DNA of 64,000 bases from Rachycentron canadum (lineage: Eukaryota > Chordata > Actinopteri > Carangiformes > Rachycentridae): positions 15,013,701 through 15,077,700 of the forward strand of contig CM076656.1 of NCBI GenBank assembly GCA_038496675.1. Reading direction: 5' to 3'. Positions 36,919-48,435 of this stretch are shown in pieces (positions within the stretch are counted from its first letter, which is position 1; each line of letters starts with the position of its first letter). Made by a program: the position numbers and the translations under genes. The notes beneath the pieces are model-generated. The model did no database searches. It was not told the origin of the DNA and worked only from the letters and a program-made list of their open reading frames with translations.

Positions 36919-39900
36919 GTAAGTGTTCACCCCAGAGGTTGTGTATGCGTTGTGTATACTGTGTGTATTTGATTGTATGAATTCATCACAAACACAAGTC
37001 TTAACATAATTATATAGCCAACTAAATAAAATCACTGGTTTTATGTTTGTTTGTTTTTTTTTCCAAGCTAGTTGACAACTCTGTAACTTTTCTGCACAAT
37101 GCAGCAAAATGAATAGGGATGATTACCATCCCTATTCATTCTTGTTGCAATGATTCAATTCAGAATCCATTCTTGAATAAAAATTACTCTTGGTCCAATA
37201 AAAACAGAAAGGGACAAACTATATTTTAAACCTTTCGACTTCTTTCCTCTAAACATATTAACATTAACTTTAAACTAAAACATGCACATGCACCATTTTG
37301 GGTTTTGCAAAGACTGATGTTATGGCAGAGCTGTTGCATTGGATTGCAGTATATTGTACACGTGTGCCTGAAAAAGGCCACTGAGTGCATGTAATCTTTG
37401 AAGATGAATCATACCCTTGCAGGGCTGTATTAAATGTGTCTAATGTCTGTGTCTGTGTCTAGTGAGACATGGTAAATAAATATTAACAGGCTCTGTTTTT
37501 GCAAACCCCAGCAGGCCAAAGTCTGTTGATGAGGTGGCCTTTCAGGAGGAGGTAGTAGCAGTGTTGAAGAAATCTCTGGAAGGAGCAGATGTAAGTATCA
37601 GGCACATACATTAACAAGCACATTACTGGAAACACAGAGTAGTTTCTCTCCTTTGCTGTCAAATAAACCTCAGTTCTATGTGGCACGGATTCTACAACAT
37701 GGAAACATGTTGACGTGACTGCGTCACATCGTTTGTCAGATGCACAATTATCTCCTGTTCTGCTACATCTTGTGACTGATGAGGACACTGAAGTTCACTG
37801 AACTTGTCATGGTCAAAAATTCAGTTTATGCATATACGACCATGCATTGTGACATGGTGCATTATCATGTCAGGGTTGTTGTATACAAAAAGTATGCAAA
37901 TATATATTCTGTCAAAATGTATATTAGCAAATAAGTAGGTCAGCTACCGTGTTTCATAGGAGACCACCTATAGCAGCCAAACTGTGCTAGATTGACTGAT
38001 TACATGCTGAGTGTAAGCATTCTTCTCCAAGTGCTATAGAAGACTTGACTTTTCAAATAACAATATTAAAATAAGCTGTAATATTGCAACAATGTAAAGG
38101 CAATTAGTCAATAAAAGAAATTAAATCAGCACAAAAAATCAAACAAAAGCTCAATCATGGAGTCTTTCTGTGATGTCCTACAAAGCCAGGAAGATAAAAT
38201 CTCATCAGGGTTTGTGTTTTGATTGCAGCTTCCCAACTTGCTTTTCTACGGCCCACCTGGAACAGGAAAGACCTCCACCATCTTAGCTGCTGCCAGAGAA
38301 CTTTATGGGTGAGTGACCTGTTAACAGAGCTTGTGGGTATGAAGCAGGGACTTCAGCTCTTTGTCAGTTACCTTTTTTGGTATAATTGGATTTTTCACTT
38401 GTTTTCTGCTCATGGATTTTCCCTCTTGTATGAATCTTGTCATCCTCCACTGTCTCTCCTTCAGTCCCGAGCTGTTCAGACAGAGGGTGCTGGAGCTCAA
38501 CGCCTCTGACGAACGTGGCATCCAGGTTATCAGAGAGAAGGTCAAGAATTTTGCGCAGCTCACTGTTGCTGGAACTCGCACAGAGTGAGTCAGAATTGAT
38601 CATATAGAGCAATTTTATATATACACTAAAAAAAAAGGCTTAATTTTTATGAAAAAAACCCATAATGTTGTGATTATACTTTTTGATCTATCTCTGTCAG
38701 TGAATTCCAAACTAATGCTAAAGGTTTCAGTCATTGTGTACTTCTGTATTGTTAGTGGGAAGCCATGTCCTCCCTTTAAGATCATCATCCTGGATGAGGC
38801 GGACTCTATGACGGCACCGGCCCAGGCTGCGCTCAGACGGACCATGGAGAAGGAATCACGCACAACCCGTTTCTGCCTCATCTGTAACTACATCAGCAGG
38901 TCAGCTGACCCAACACAATCACCAGCACATTAGCAGTCCTTTTTTTTTTTTTTTTTTTTTTTTTTGGACTGATCCTGACCTTTCCGTGCATCTGGGTTCT
39001 CTAGGATTATTGAACCTCTGACCTCCAGATGTTCCAAGTTTCGCTTCAAACCTCTGGCCAATCAGATCCAAGAAGAGCGCCTATTGCAGATCTGTGACAA
39101 GGAGAACCTCAAGTACACCAAAGAGGTAAAAAATTAAAGGATATGACTGTGTTGTTGTAATGAAGACCTTTAAGGTGACTGTTTTGTGATGGTATAAAAA
39201 GTAATATTTTCAAATGAAGTTGGGATCTTAAAACATCTTCATAGTCAAATGAGAGGCTGTCAAGGGGACATTATAGTCACTGCGATACTAAATGAGCTGC
39301 TATTTCTACATAGCTAGCTTTAGCATCAAGAGCTGTTTAGAAGACACGTTGCAAGTTCAGCTTCAAACTTAATTCTTTTACTCACCAAGCAAATCTTTTG
39401 AAGCTTCAGGTCTGGCAGAGAACTCAGTTGCTTTTTCTTTGCACAGCTGGTGTTGTGGAGGTGTGATGATCGTTTCTGTTTACCTAGAGTATAGCAGCAT
39501 TGGTGAGGGTGTCTGAGGGTGACCTGCGGAAAGCAATTACCTTCCTCCAGAGCGCCGCGCGCCTCAACAGCGACAAAGAGATCACAGAGCGTGCAGTCAT
39601 TGAAATAGCCGGGGTGAGATATACTTCTCTGTGTTGTATGTGATTTATGGTTTATTTAGTTGGTTAAAACACTCTGAACAGCTATGATCTTGCCATATTG
39701 TATTCTAGTCATGTCCCTCTTGTGCTGTTTTATAGGTTGTCCCTGCCAAGATGATTGACAACTTGCTCCAGATCTGCTTCAAAGGAACGTTTGAGAAACT
39801 AGAAATTGCAGTCAGGGTAGGTCACATGTCAGTCCTCTGTCCCTGCTTTGGCATCTTAAATTTACAGCCCTTTCCTGAGTGTGATATGCTTTTATATTTG

Positions 39901-40509
39901 TGTTAGTATTCCAGATGTAAAGCTATAGATTTAATATGCAATCATAACGAAGAAAGATTTATCTGTATTATTACACATTAAATGATCAAACTACTCACGC
40001 CCTGTACGTCTCATTCTCACATGTTGAATGTCTCCTCTGTCAGAATATGGTGGATGAAGGCTACGCAGCTACACAGATCCTGGGTCAGCTCCATGAGTCT
40101 ATCATAGACAGGGACCTGAGTGACAAGCAAAAGTCAGCCATCGCAGAGAAGATGGCGGTAAGTGATCTGAGAAAGCGCTGGTGGAGCTCCAGAACAGAAG
40201 CAAGTCAAGTGGCGATGTATGCATAAGAGAAGCAAATGCAGTGCTGCTGAAATAATCACCAGATTATCTGGACTCATCTTCATTAGCCCCGATTCTAATC
40301 TGTGTCCTTTTTATTATTGAATATCAGTCAAAACAAAATCCAATTTGAGCGATCTAGTTTCTATGGCATACTCTGACCTCATAAACTGTGTTTGTGCTTT
40401 CTTTCTCGTTCAGGTTGTGAGTAAGTGCCTGGCAGATGGTGCAGATGAGTACCTGCAGATGTTGAGTCTCTGTTCAGTCATCATGCAACAAGCCTCCCAG
40501 AACAGCTAA
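36803..40509 (+). CDS. rfc4: rfc4, replication factor C subunit 4 (complete)
   Basis: A small subunit of the nuclear RFC clamp loader, an AAA+ ATPase complex that opens PCNA and places it on primed DNA in replication and repair. Ten coding exons (36803-36918, 37512-37590, 38229-38308, 38465-38584, 38756-38899, 39005-39125, 39488-39613, 39736-39816, 40044-40157, 40414-40509) give 358 aa; the human protein is 363. Visible motifs: Walker A GPPGTGKT at residues 73-80, Walker B LDEAD at 144-148, sensor 1 around Asn176, the SRC arginine-finger motif at 187-189, and GDLRKAI at 231-237 in the sensor 2 region. The start MQAFLKG and the C-terminus [10 protein letters not shown] match RFC4 rather than RFC2, RFC3 or RFC5. 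All introns are GT-AG and all phases agree. Divergent from mcf2l2 and convergent with slc5a9. Confidence 0.98.
37099..37153. repeat. Long hairpin in rfc4 intron 1
   Basis: AATGAATAGGGATG (37108-37121) and CATCCCTATTCATT (37127-37140) form a perfect 14-bp stem with a 5-base loop. The flanks GCAGCAA and TTGTTGC extend the pairing after a small interruption. It could be a small fold-back element or a miRNA-like precursor; no seed known to me is recognised. Confidence 0.7.
37512..37590 (+). CDS. rfc4: rfc4 coding exon 2
   Basis: Acceptor CCCCAG. Completes Tyr39, then [20 protein letters not shown] to SLEGAD. Donor GAT|GTAAGT, phase 0. Confidence 0.97.
38229..38308 (+). CDS. rfc4: rfc4 coding exon 3 (Walker A)
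   Basis: [20 protein letters not shown] and AARELY: the P-loop exon. Acceptor TTGCAG, donor GG|GTGAGT. Confidence 0.98.
38465..38584 (+). CDS. rfc4: rfc4 coding exon 4
   Basis: [20 protein letters not shown], then [19 protein letters not shown]. Acceptor CTTCAG, donor GA|GTGAGT. Confidence 0.98.
38756..38899 (+). CDS. rfc4: rfc4 coding exon 5 (Walker B, sensor 1)
   Basis: [20 protein letters not shown] through [10 protein letters not shown]. Acceptor TTAG, donor AG|GTCAGC. Confidence 0.98.
39005..39125 (+). CDS. rfc4: rfc4 coding exon 6 (SRC motif)
   Basis: [20 protein letters not shown] through KENLKYTKE. Acceptor CTCTAG, donor GAG|GTAAAA, phase 0. Confidence 0.98.
39488..39613 (+). CDS. 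rfc4: rfc4 coding exon 7 (sensor 2 region)
   Basis: [20 protein letters not shown], then [20 protein letters not shown]. Acceptor ACCTAG, donor GGG|GTGAGA. Confidence 0.98.
39736..39816 (+). CDS. rfc4: rfc4 coding exon 8
   Basis: [27 protein letters not shown]; start of the C-terminal collar domain. Acceptor TATAG, donor AGG|GTAGGT. Confidence 0.97.
40044..40157 (+). CDS. rfc4: rfc4 coding exon 9
   Basis: [20 protein letters not shown] through SAIAEKMA, collar domain. Acceptor TGTCAG, donor GCG|GTAAGT. Confidence 0.97.
40414..40509 (+). CDS. rfc4: rfc4 coding exon 10 and stop
   Basis: [31 protein letters not shown], then TAA at 40507-40509. Acceptor GTTCAG. Confidence 0.98.
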   Translation, partial: VVSKCLADGADEYLQMLSLCSVIMQQASQNS

Positions 40510-42150
40510 AACTCCATAGCGGCGTCTCCTCCCCTCAGAGATTAATGTCATCCACTTCCAACAGGACCAATGGTCTCATTGAGACATTAGCACTTCACGC
40601 AGATTAAACTGAGTTCATTCAGAGTTACGGTTTGGAGCATCACATCTGTCAGTGGATACCAGATGATCATGGTTGTGTTTACTGTCAGAAACTCTACTTC
40701 CTCTCCTTCTACTCTATGGTGAGCATTTCTGTGAATTAGACACAACAACATGAACATGTGGTCGAAATCTCCTGTGCTGATAAATCACTTTTCAGATGTC
40801 TTATTATGTCATTCATGTAACCGCTGACCAACCGATATTTGTAAGTTTTTTTTGTTTTGTTTTGTTTTTTTGTTTTTTTTAATTTTGGAAAGTAATAAAT
40901 ACCTTTCTGTATCTGTTCAGGCACTGTTTCCTTGAAATTATTTCTCATTATTAGGACATGAACTGAAGTTACACAGACATCGCCCACACAACGTTTTAGT
41001 TTTAAAACTTGACTTTTGCTGTGTTTACACCTGATCATCCACACTAGTCTGGAGTGTTGAGGGGCCTAAAGCAGAGACTTTTGGGCTTGTGTTTTAGTCT
41101 GAACAGGCATAAAAGGAAGACGAAAAGCTCCGCATTGCTGACCTTATTGTCTACAATAACAATAAGATCTACAATTTACTATTTGCATAGTTGCAGAGGG
41201 GTTCCAGCTGGTGGGGGGTGATCCTGCACAGCCATTTCAGGTGGTGGGGGGGGGTCCCAATTTTATTTAAAATTCCAACCATAAAAAAAAAAGAAAAATA
41301 CAGTGATTATCAAAAATAAAGTATGGACTTCAGTTTCAGAACAGCACTTTGTTTTTATTTGTTTTTAACACTCTCCGATTCATGGGTATTCCTCCTAATC
41401 CAGGGCCCCAGTGCCCAAAACTTAAAGATTTACAGCTGTTCTTTGCACAACCGGGGGTAAATAAATCAAACAAGATAATAATAATAATAATATGGTCAAC
41501 TGCACCATTTAAAAAAAAAAAAAGAGAGCATGTAAATACTTGTAGAAAAACAGTTAAATCTCCAGCTGAACTGAATTCTTTATTAACTTCAGCAGTAAAG
41601 TTCCCATAGGCCTCTTTCATGTCACTTATTTATATCCCACCTGTGACTTACCAGGGAAGCTGAGAAATTCGTTTTGTGGTGCTTCTTAGTATGATGCACC
41701 ACTTTACTTTAGGGCCCCAAAAAGGGTCTGTTGCTTGAATAATGAGCTTAACATTGATTCTGAGTTGCAGGGAAATACCTTTTTAAAATACCTTTAGGAC
41801 AACACTTTTCTTATTCTTTTCCATTATGCTCTATTTACATTTAAACCTTTCTGACTCATGAAAGTCCCTCAGACAGGGCTCTCTCAGCTTTCCTTTCATA
41901 GGAATATTTACAAACTGATCACAGACGTAAGTCAGTTATAGATGCTGTCAGTAATGAAATCGGTGTATAGCAGGATCATTAGAAACTAAATAATTAAGTC
42001 ACTTCTAAATTAATAGTCAGTTGTTGCACAGAATACAAATCCAGCAACCGATCACTTGTCATTTTGTCAAACATTTTCATCCTAAGATGTCAGAATGTCA
42101 GAACATCAGTCTAACCTCAGTGAAAACATCTTGTCCATGACACCTGCACT
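40510..42150. other. rfc4 and slc5a9 convergent 3' intergenic region
   Basis: Holds both 3' UTRs. A minus-strand AATAAA (TTTATT at 41579-41584) could end slc5a9 transcripts. Nothing else is recognised; the short open frames at 41336-41620 overlap A/T and ATT repeats. Confidence 0.6.
40894..40899 (+). promoter_or_regulatory. rfc4 polyadenylation signal AATAAA
   Basis: Canonical hexamer 385 bases after the rfc4 stop, just beyond a T-rich stretch. It gives a 3' UTR of about 400 bases. Confidence 0.7.
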
Positions 42151-42456
42151 TTAAAAGAAGTATCCCCAGAGAAACACATTAACAGTCAGTAGCAGCAGAG
42201 CGTTAATGTTGCAGACTCTTCTCCAAAAAGGATTCTCCTCCAGGGAGTTCAGCCCACTATTCTCAGTCACTGGAGGTGCAGAGCCGGAGTTTGGACCAGT
42301 CAGGCCACAGAGCCACAGAGCAGCTCTCCGCCACTTGGAAGCTGGCAGACGGTCAGAGCTGACGTCAGAGCTCACCGGGTCAGAAGTGGTCGGCGGTGCT
42401 GTGAGGTCGATCCGAGGCTCCTGGCTATATCTGGACCACCAGGTGAGCCTGTGCAG
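42151..42456 (-). CDS. slc5a9: slc5a9 last exon
   Basis: [14 protein letters not shown], a variable cytoplasmic linker, then [20 protein letters not shown] and the final helix ending WGYFF; stop TAA at 42153-42151. Acceptor GTCCAG. Confidence 0.96.
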   Translation of the reverse strand: MHRLTWWSRYSQEPRIDLTAPPTTSDPVSSDVSSDRLPASKWRRAALWLCGLTGPNSGSAPPVTENSGLNSLEENPFWRRVCNINALLLLTVNVFLWGYFF

Positions 42457-44151
42457 CTGGACAGGAGAGGAGATCAAACACAAATGTCACACACTCCCTT
42501 TTATCTGCAATACAGGTTCAGTATGTGCATGCTTTCCGCTACTGTAGCAGTTCTGCTCTTGTTTCCACTGCTCTCCACCTGCTCAGGATGTGACACTAGG
42601 TACTTTCATACAGAATATCTCATATTTTTACAAAGAATTTAATAGTCCATACTTTCACAGACGGGTGATTTGTCCAGCAGATGAGATGTCCCATAACAGA
42701 GTGAAATGGGAATAAAACACAGCCAAACCATGAAAAGAATTATTAACAAGATTAGAATGGTAAAAACTAAAGTGATGTAGACAGAAATATAACCACTTCT
42801 TGAACCACCTCCCTCACTTGCATTGCAAACAGCACATTGAAATGTGGTGCTTTTAAAGATTAATATAGGAAACATGCCCAGCTTGTTTAATACAGTGGAA
42901 ATGCATCATAAAACCTCAAACCAAAGCTGTGAGTGAGGATCTTAAAGCGTACCTCTGAGAAGGAGACATACAAGGCCTGCAGCCTTCATTATGATCATGT
43001 ATGATAGATTAGCGGCATAACAGCATGAATCCACTGCGTGTCTAAAGTTTTTCCAACCCAGTTTAGATGAAACAACGCCCACTTTCATATAACAAAAGCC
43101 TCTGAGAAGGAAAAAAACATACAAGCGTCAGTTACTTATCATCTGTTTGTGTTCCTTACACTTTCTTTAGGTATCGGGGGCGTGGCCAAGCTGACGGCAG
43201 CGATGACAAGGCAGGTGAGAGCCAACAGGATGAGAGCAAAGTACAGGTAGTGGACGTCAGCCAGGATGGCAGGCCGAGGATCAGGCTGACCACAGGAAGG
43301 GGCTAAGTAGGAGAACTCCAGAACCATGCGGATCAGTCCCACCACTAGTCCAGTCATCAGACCCCAGAATGCACCCTGAGACAGAGAAAATACAAAATAC
43401 TAAGAGCAAACTCATGCAGAACTGGCACAGAAAAACACAGAGATAAAAAGGGCAGATTCTGCATTTTCAGTCTGGTGGCTCTGTCCTGTAGAGAAGTCCA
43501 GCCTCCAGTGTCAGTCCAGTAACCAGCGTCTCTATCACGCCTTCTCTTCTGCTGGCATGCTAACCAGCTAACCCTGGCCCATCTTGTCACTTTCCGATAG
43601 CGACACACTGTGCGACACTACCCCAATTTGTCCTGCAGACATAGCACTGCTACTGCTGCAACTTCTTGTCTTGTAAACACAACAGTGGCAAGAAACCACA
43701 TTCGGCAGCAGAGAAAACGTCCCTATAAGGAAGTTGATGACCAGTCAGCAGTCTTCTCCTGTATAAGGCAGATGCATGATGTGTCTGGTGTGTGATAAAC
43801 ACCCAGTAACTTATTGCGAACACATTCTCACAATCTGCTTCCCAGATTCACTAGGAGTAAGAAACAAGTTTGCCACTTCATACATTCATCAGTGTAAAAA
43901 TGGAATTTGCTTGAGTGTGCAAGCAATTTTATGTGACCTGAATATCTACAAATACACACTCACAGCACAAAGTGACAATACTAGCTGCCTGCGTGCTGTG
44001 AATTTTCTTGCTCCCAAGGTAAAGGTTGTGATTTGTGTTTGTCAAGGTGTCCATGGTCCTTGAAAATTCCTGACACTGTCATATTTTTGAATATGAAAGG
44101 TCTTAAATTTTGATGACGCCTAAACTCACAAGAAATTTAATGTATGTGTGC

Positions 44152-44211
<60 letters not shown>

Positions 44212-46433
44212 GAGAAATATACCTGCTCATTGGCACGTGGCCAGAAGATAGCCATTAGGAACACAGCAGTAATGGGAGGAGCCAGAAAGCTGGTCACTGA
44301 CTGGATATAGTCAAACAGCTGGCCGCTATTGGCCGTTTGAATGACAGGAATCCACAACAGACTGACACACACCAAGAGCAGGATGAACACCCTGAAAAAA
44401 AACATGCACACAGTATTAGCAATATATCAGCTTTGGGTGAGGACAGAAACCAAAACTGAAAAACGTAGGCATAATTTTGGTTCGTTTGAAATGGATTTCC
44501 ATTACTCTAAATGTTAAGCAGCATTAAACACAGTGCCAGATTGTTGTGGATGGTCTGACCCACGTGACTGGGAATCATGGTGAACCAGTCGCACAAACTC
44601 ACAGAGACTACAGGTACAGGAATGGAGCGAGAGAGAAAGCGAGAGGGCTGAAAAGTGCCCTTTCTTTAGGAAAAAGTTCCACTTCATCTTTACACCGCTA
44701 CCTTCCAACAATCATGAGCTCCCTCTCGGAGGCTTTAGGTCTGGCCCTGTGGTAGAGGTCCAGTGTAAACAGAGTGGAGCTGCTGTTAAAGATGGAGGTC
44801 AGAGATGACATCAGAGCGGCCAACATCACTGCTAGCATCAGGCCTCGAAGACCTGCACAGGGACAAGAATTAGTCCATACTGGGATAAAACAATATCAAT
44901 ATGGTGTTTGATTTCTTAAACTGCAGTTACTTGAGTTAATGTCTGTCAGCATCAGTTTTATCATGTAAGTGCAACAAGGATACAATTATCTTTTTTTTAC
45001 TATTTGCAATTAGTGTATTCCACAGTAGTCTACAGTGGTACACATACTGTACTATAAACTATTATTTCGTCCTGACAAGTGAAATTGAGGATCAATACAG
45101 AGAGAAACAGAAAGCATTTTTGTTCGATGTAAGTATCTAATTTTAATGCTTTAAAGAGTGGGGAGCCCATTTTGCTGTTGACCCTCAAGGCCAAAAGTTT
45201 GGTTTGTTTCATTTTAGATTTTCATCTTAGATTACTTTGGTGTATGTGTGTGGAACTCACCCATAGGCATTAACTCGATCACTAGTTTAGGGTAGGCGAT
45301 GTTTGAGCAACCGACCGAAGCCCCACAAACACTCTGACACACCTCTGGATCCACGCAACCTATTTCATCTACAAACACACAAGCGCAGAGAGATAGGTTC
45401 AAGTGCTGTTTTACCTCATACAGTGCACGTACGGTGCTTTACAAAAGTGACAAATTCAACAAGAAGCTTTTTGAGTGTGATAATTGTGTTGGTGTGATGT
45501 GATGTGTGTACTTTTACAGTACATAAGTAAAAATCATGTTGTTCGTGTATCATGACAGTAGTGGAGGAAAAAAGTATACAGGCTGCACTTCCTGTACCTG
45601 CAGTTTGGTAGGTACAGGGAGTGTTGAGGGTTGATACATGAACTGGTGTCAGCAGCAGCCCAGCTGATTGGAGCATACAGGTTTTTAGCAGTAGTTTATC
45701 ATCTCAGCAGATTTGAAAAATGTCTGAAGCCAAACAACATCAGAGTCACTGCTATGTCCCTGGTAAAGAGAATAATGATGATAGTAAAGTGAGGAAGTCT
45801 CTGTTAGCCACACGTCTATCATATCTGAGTCCAACATGGCAGAACGACTGACTTTTGCCCCTCCCCAGATCCAGGTTATTGTTACCTCAGGCACACTATG
45901 TGTTTCACTTCAGTGAAATTACACAGCAGTTCAGTCGGATTACAGGCATTGTTTGCTTTAATTAGTTTTATATACACTCAGTGGCCATGTTACCAGTTAC
46001 ACCTGAAAGCTCTAATCAAATAGTCTTGGTCATATACATATGTTTGTATCTTCATTAGAGTTTATTTATATCATTATTATTTATATTGCAATGTGTGTTG
46101 ATTGACTGGTGACCCCAGACTCATTCACAGATTTTAGGGCCGAGCCCTGGATCTCTCCCAAAACTGCCCAGTCCCAAAGAAACAAACATTGCTATTGTCT
46201 GCTTTAATGACATAGTGATCAAATGGTGCCTGTACATAAACACAAAGAACCCATGACATGACACTTGAGAGGGAAGCAGACAGACTGACCTGGGAACAGT
46301 GCTCGGCTGATCATTCCTGGCATGACAATAAAGAACATGGGCAGCACTTTGAGGTAGCCTCCCAACACACTTCCTCCTTTGGCATGAGACAAAGACTTAG
46401 CTGACAGAGACCTCTGCACTATAACCTACACAC

Positions 46434-46469
<36 letters not shown>

Positions 46470-48395
46470 ACACAGAGAGACAGAGAGAGAGAGGAGAGAG
46501 AGGTCATGATAAACTGAGATAAAGCAGAAACTGCAATGTTTCAGATGGTTTCATGATTGTGTATATTTCACACACTGAAACCTCATTTTGCAGGTGAAGA
46601 CTGCTCACCTCTCTTCAGCTAAAACCGTGAGCTAAATGTTCTTTTCTTATTTTTCACCTCACCCTGGTGTCCTGTTCTTAATCCTACAGCTCCTCCACAC
46701 ACAGCTGAAGAAACAGGACCTGGTGAATACAGAGCCCTTGAGGAACGCTGCCACTAAACTTTGTATTGATCCCCTTTTGTCTGACTGATATTATTCTCTA
46801 TGGCGATGGTTCTGCTTCTTCAGGTGATCCAGTGGTGGCATATACTGTCTGCACAGACACAGTACATGTCAGAAGAGGACCTTTCCCTGGTTATCTGTCA
46901 TGCGAGGCTGCAGAGCTCTTTCTACATTGACTTTCAATATGCATTTAATGTTTGCCACGATTATTATGCCTATTATGGAAAAAATCATGTATTTATGATG
47001 AGGGGGGGCTCACACCTTCACACCACACACCACACGAGATACAAACCAGTGAAAATGTTGAATATTAAAATATTTAAATCTATGACCACATTACTTGGTG
47101 TAGTCACCTGATCTGTGCACCAGACCCATGTAGCCAGCACTGTGAGCCCAAACACCAGACCTGGCCAGGGTATATCCCCTGACACGGGGTCTCTGAACAT
47201 GTGGAAAGCATCACTACGAGGTAGGTGGCAGGTGGTGTTGCCGACTGTCACTGAGGGAACAGCTGACATATAACGGTCCACAAGGCCCTCATACCAGCCA
47301 ACTTTGGAGAAAGCTGGAAAAATAAACAGAAACAGACACTTTACTAGCAATGAGTAATAGGTTTAAATTCAACATGAAAATGTTCACTCAATAAATCATT
47401 ACTGATACAAAATACAATGCTTCCATCAGCATCAGTGTGTTTGAGTGTGCATCCTACCTATAAACATTAGTGCAAAGGCTCCCCCAACCATGATCACAGT
47501 CTGGAGTGCATCAGTGTAGATAACTGCTGTCAGTCCACCTACACACACGGACACATATGCACACACTCACACTTATGTTAATGTGTCTATTGTTCTTCAG
47601 TATTAGGACAATTCATTTATACCTGAGTGACATGAAGCCACTTTTAAACAAGAAACTGGCATCAGAGAATTAGGTTTAGAGAGGATATAATTATATAGGA
47701 TAAACATTGTTTTAATCATTCTTATACATCACTAATTGGAATTTAACTAAAGGATTCTTGACTCAAACTCCACTTCCTAACTCTATCCAGAGCTTTTATA
47801 TTATTTTTTGGCTATCCTATGCCTTTATTATGAGAAAGGACAGTGTAGAGAGAGACAGTAAATGGGCAGAGAGGAGGTGAATGATATGGAGGATACATTT
47901 TATTGATGTAAATTAATTTGCTCTCTGGCTGTAACTAAGGTTTCAAGTCTCTAGAATCTCCCTGCTTTTGTGTTTGGCTCACGTATATGCCAAAAACTGC
48001 TCACAGCTGACTACATCTCTGATTTGTTTGGTTATTCAACCAGGTCTGGCGTTTGGTGCTGATTAGTGGCTGTTTCCCTGTCGACCAGAACAGATCAGAA
48101 CATCATTGGATTAAGACTGGAGACAGGAAATTATAAAGTCCTCGAACGTAGTGACAGAACTGTGCGAGACCATGGTTGAGATGAACACAGTTGTACAAGC
48201 AGCCGTGAGAAGAACAGCTCTCATATAATTTGACATATCAACAAAATAACTCAAAATTCACCAGGAGAGACACGTCACCTGCTACCGATTGGTTACAAAA
48301 CCAACCAAGATGGAATCAGCTGTATGAAATAGAAACAAAAAGGACCTTTATTTTTTCCTTTTTATCTAAGAGCATGTATCTTAGGACAAAGACGT

Positions 48396-48435
<40 letters not shown>

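Noticed and set aside
42639..43124. Two short minus-strand open frames with hydrophobic stretches inside the slc5a9 intron
   Set aside because: The flanking exons join in phase without them, there is no SLC5 homology, and AT-rich sequence readily yields hydrophobic translations.
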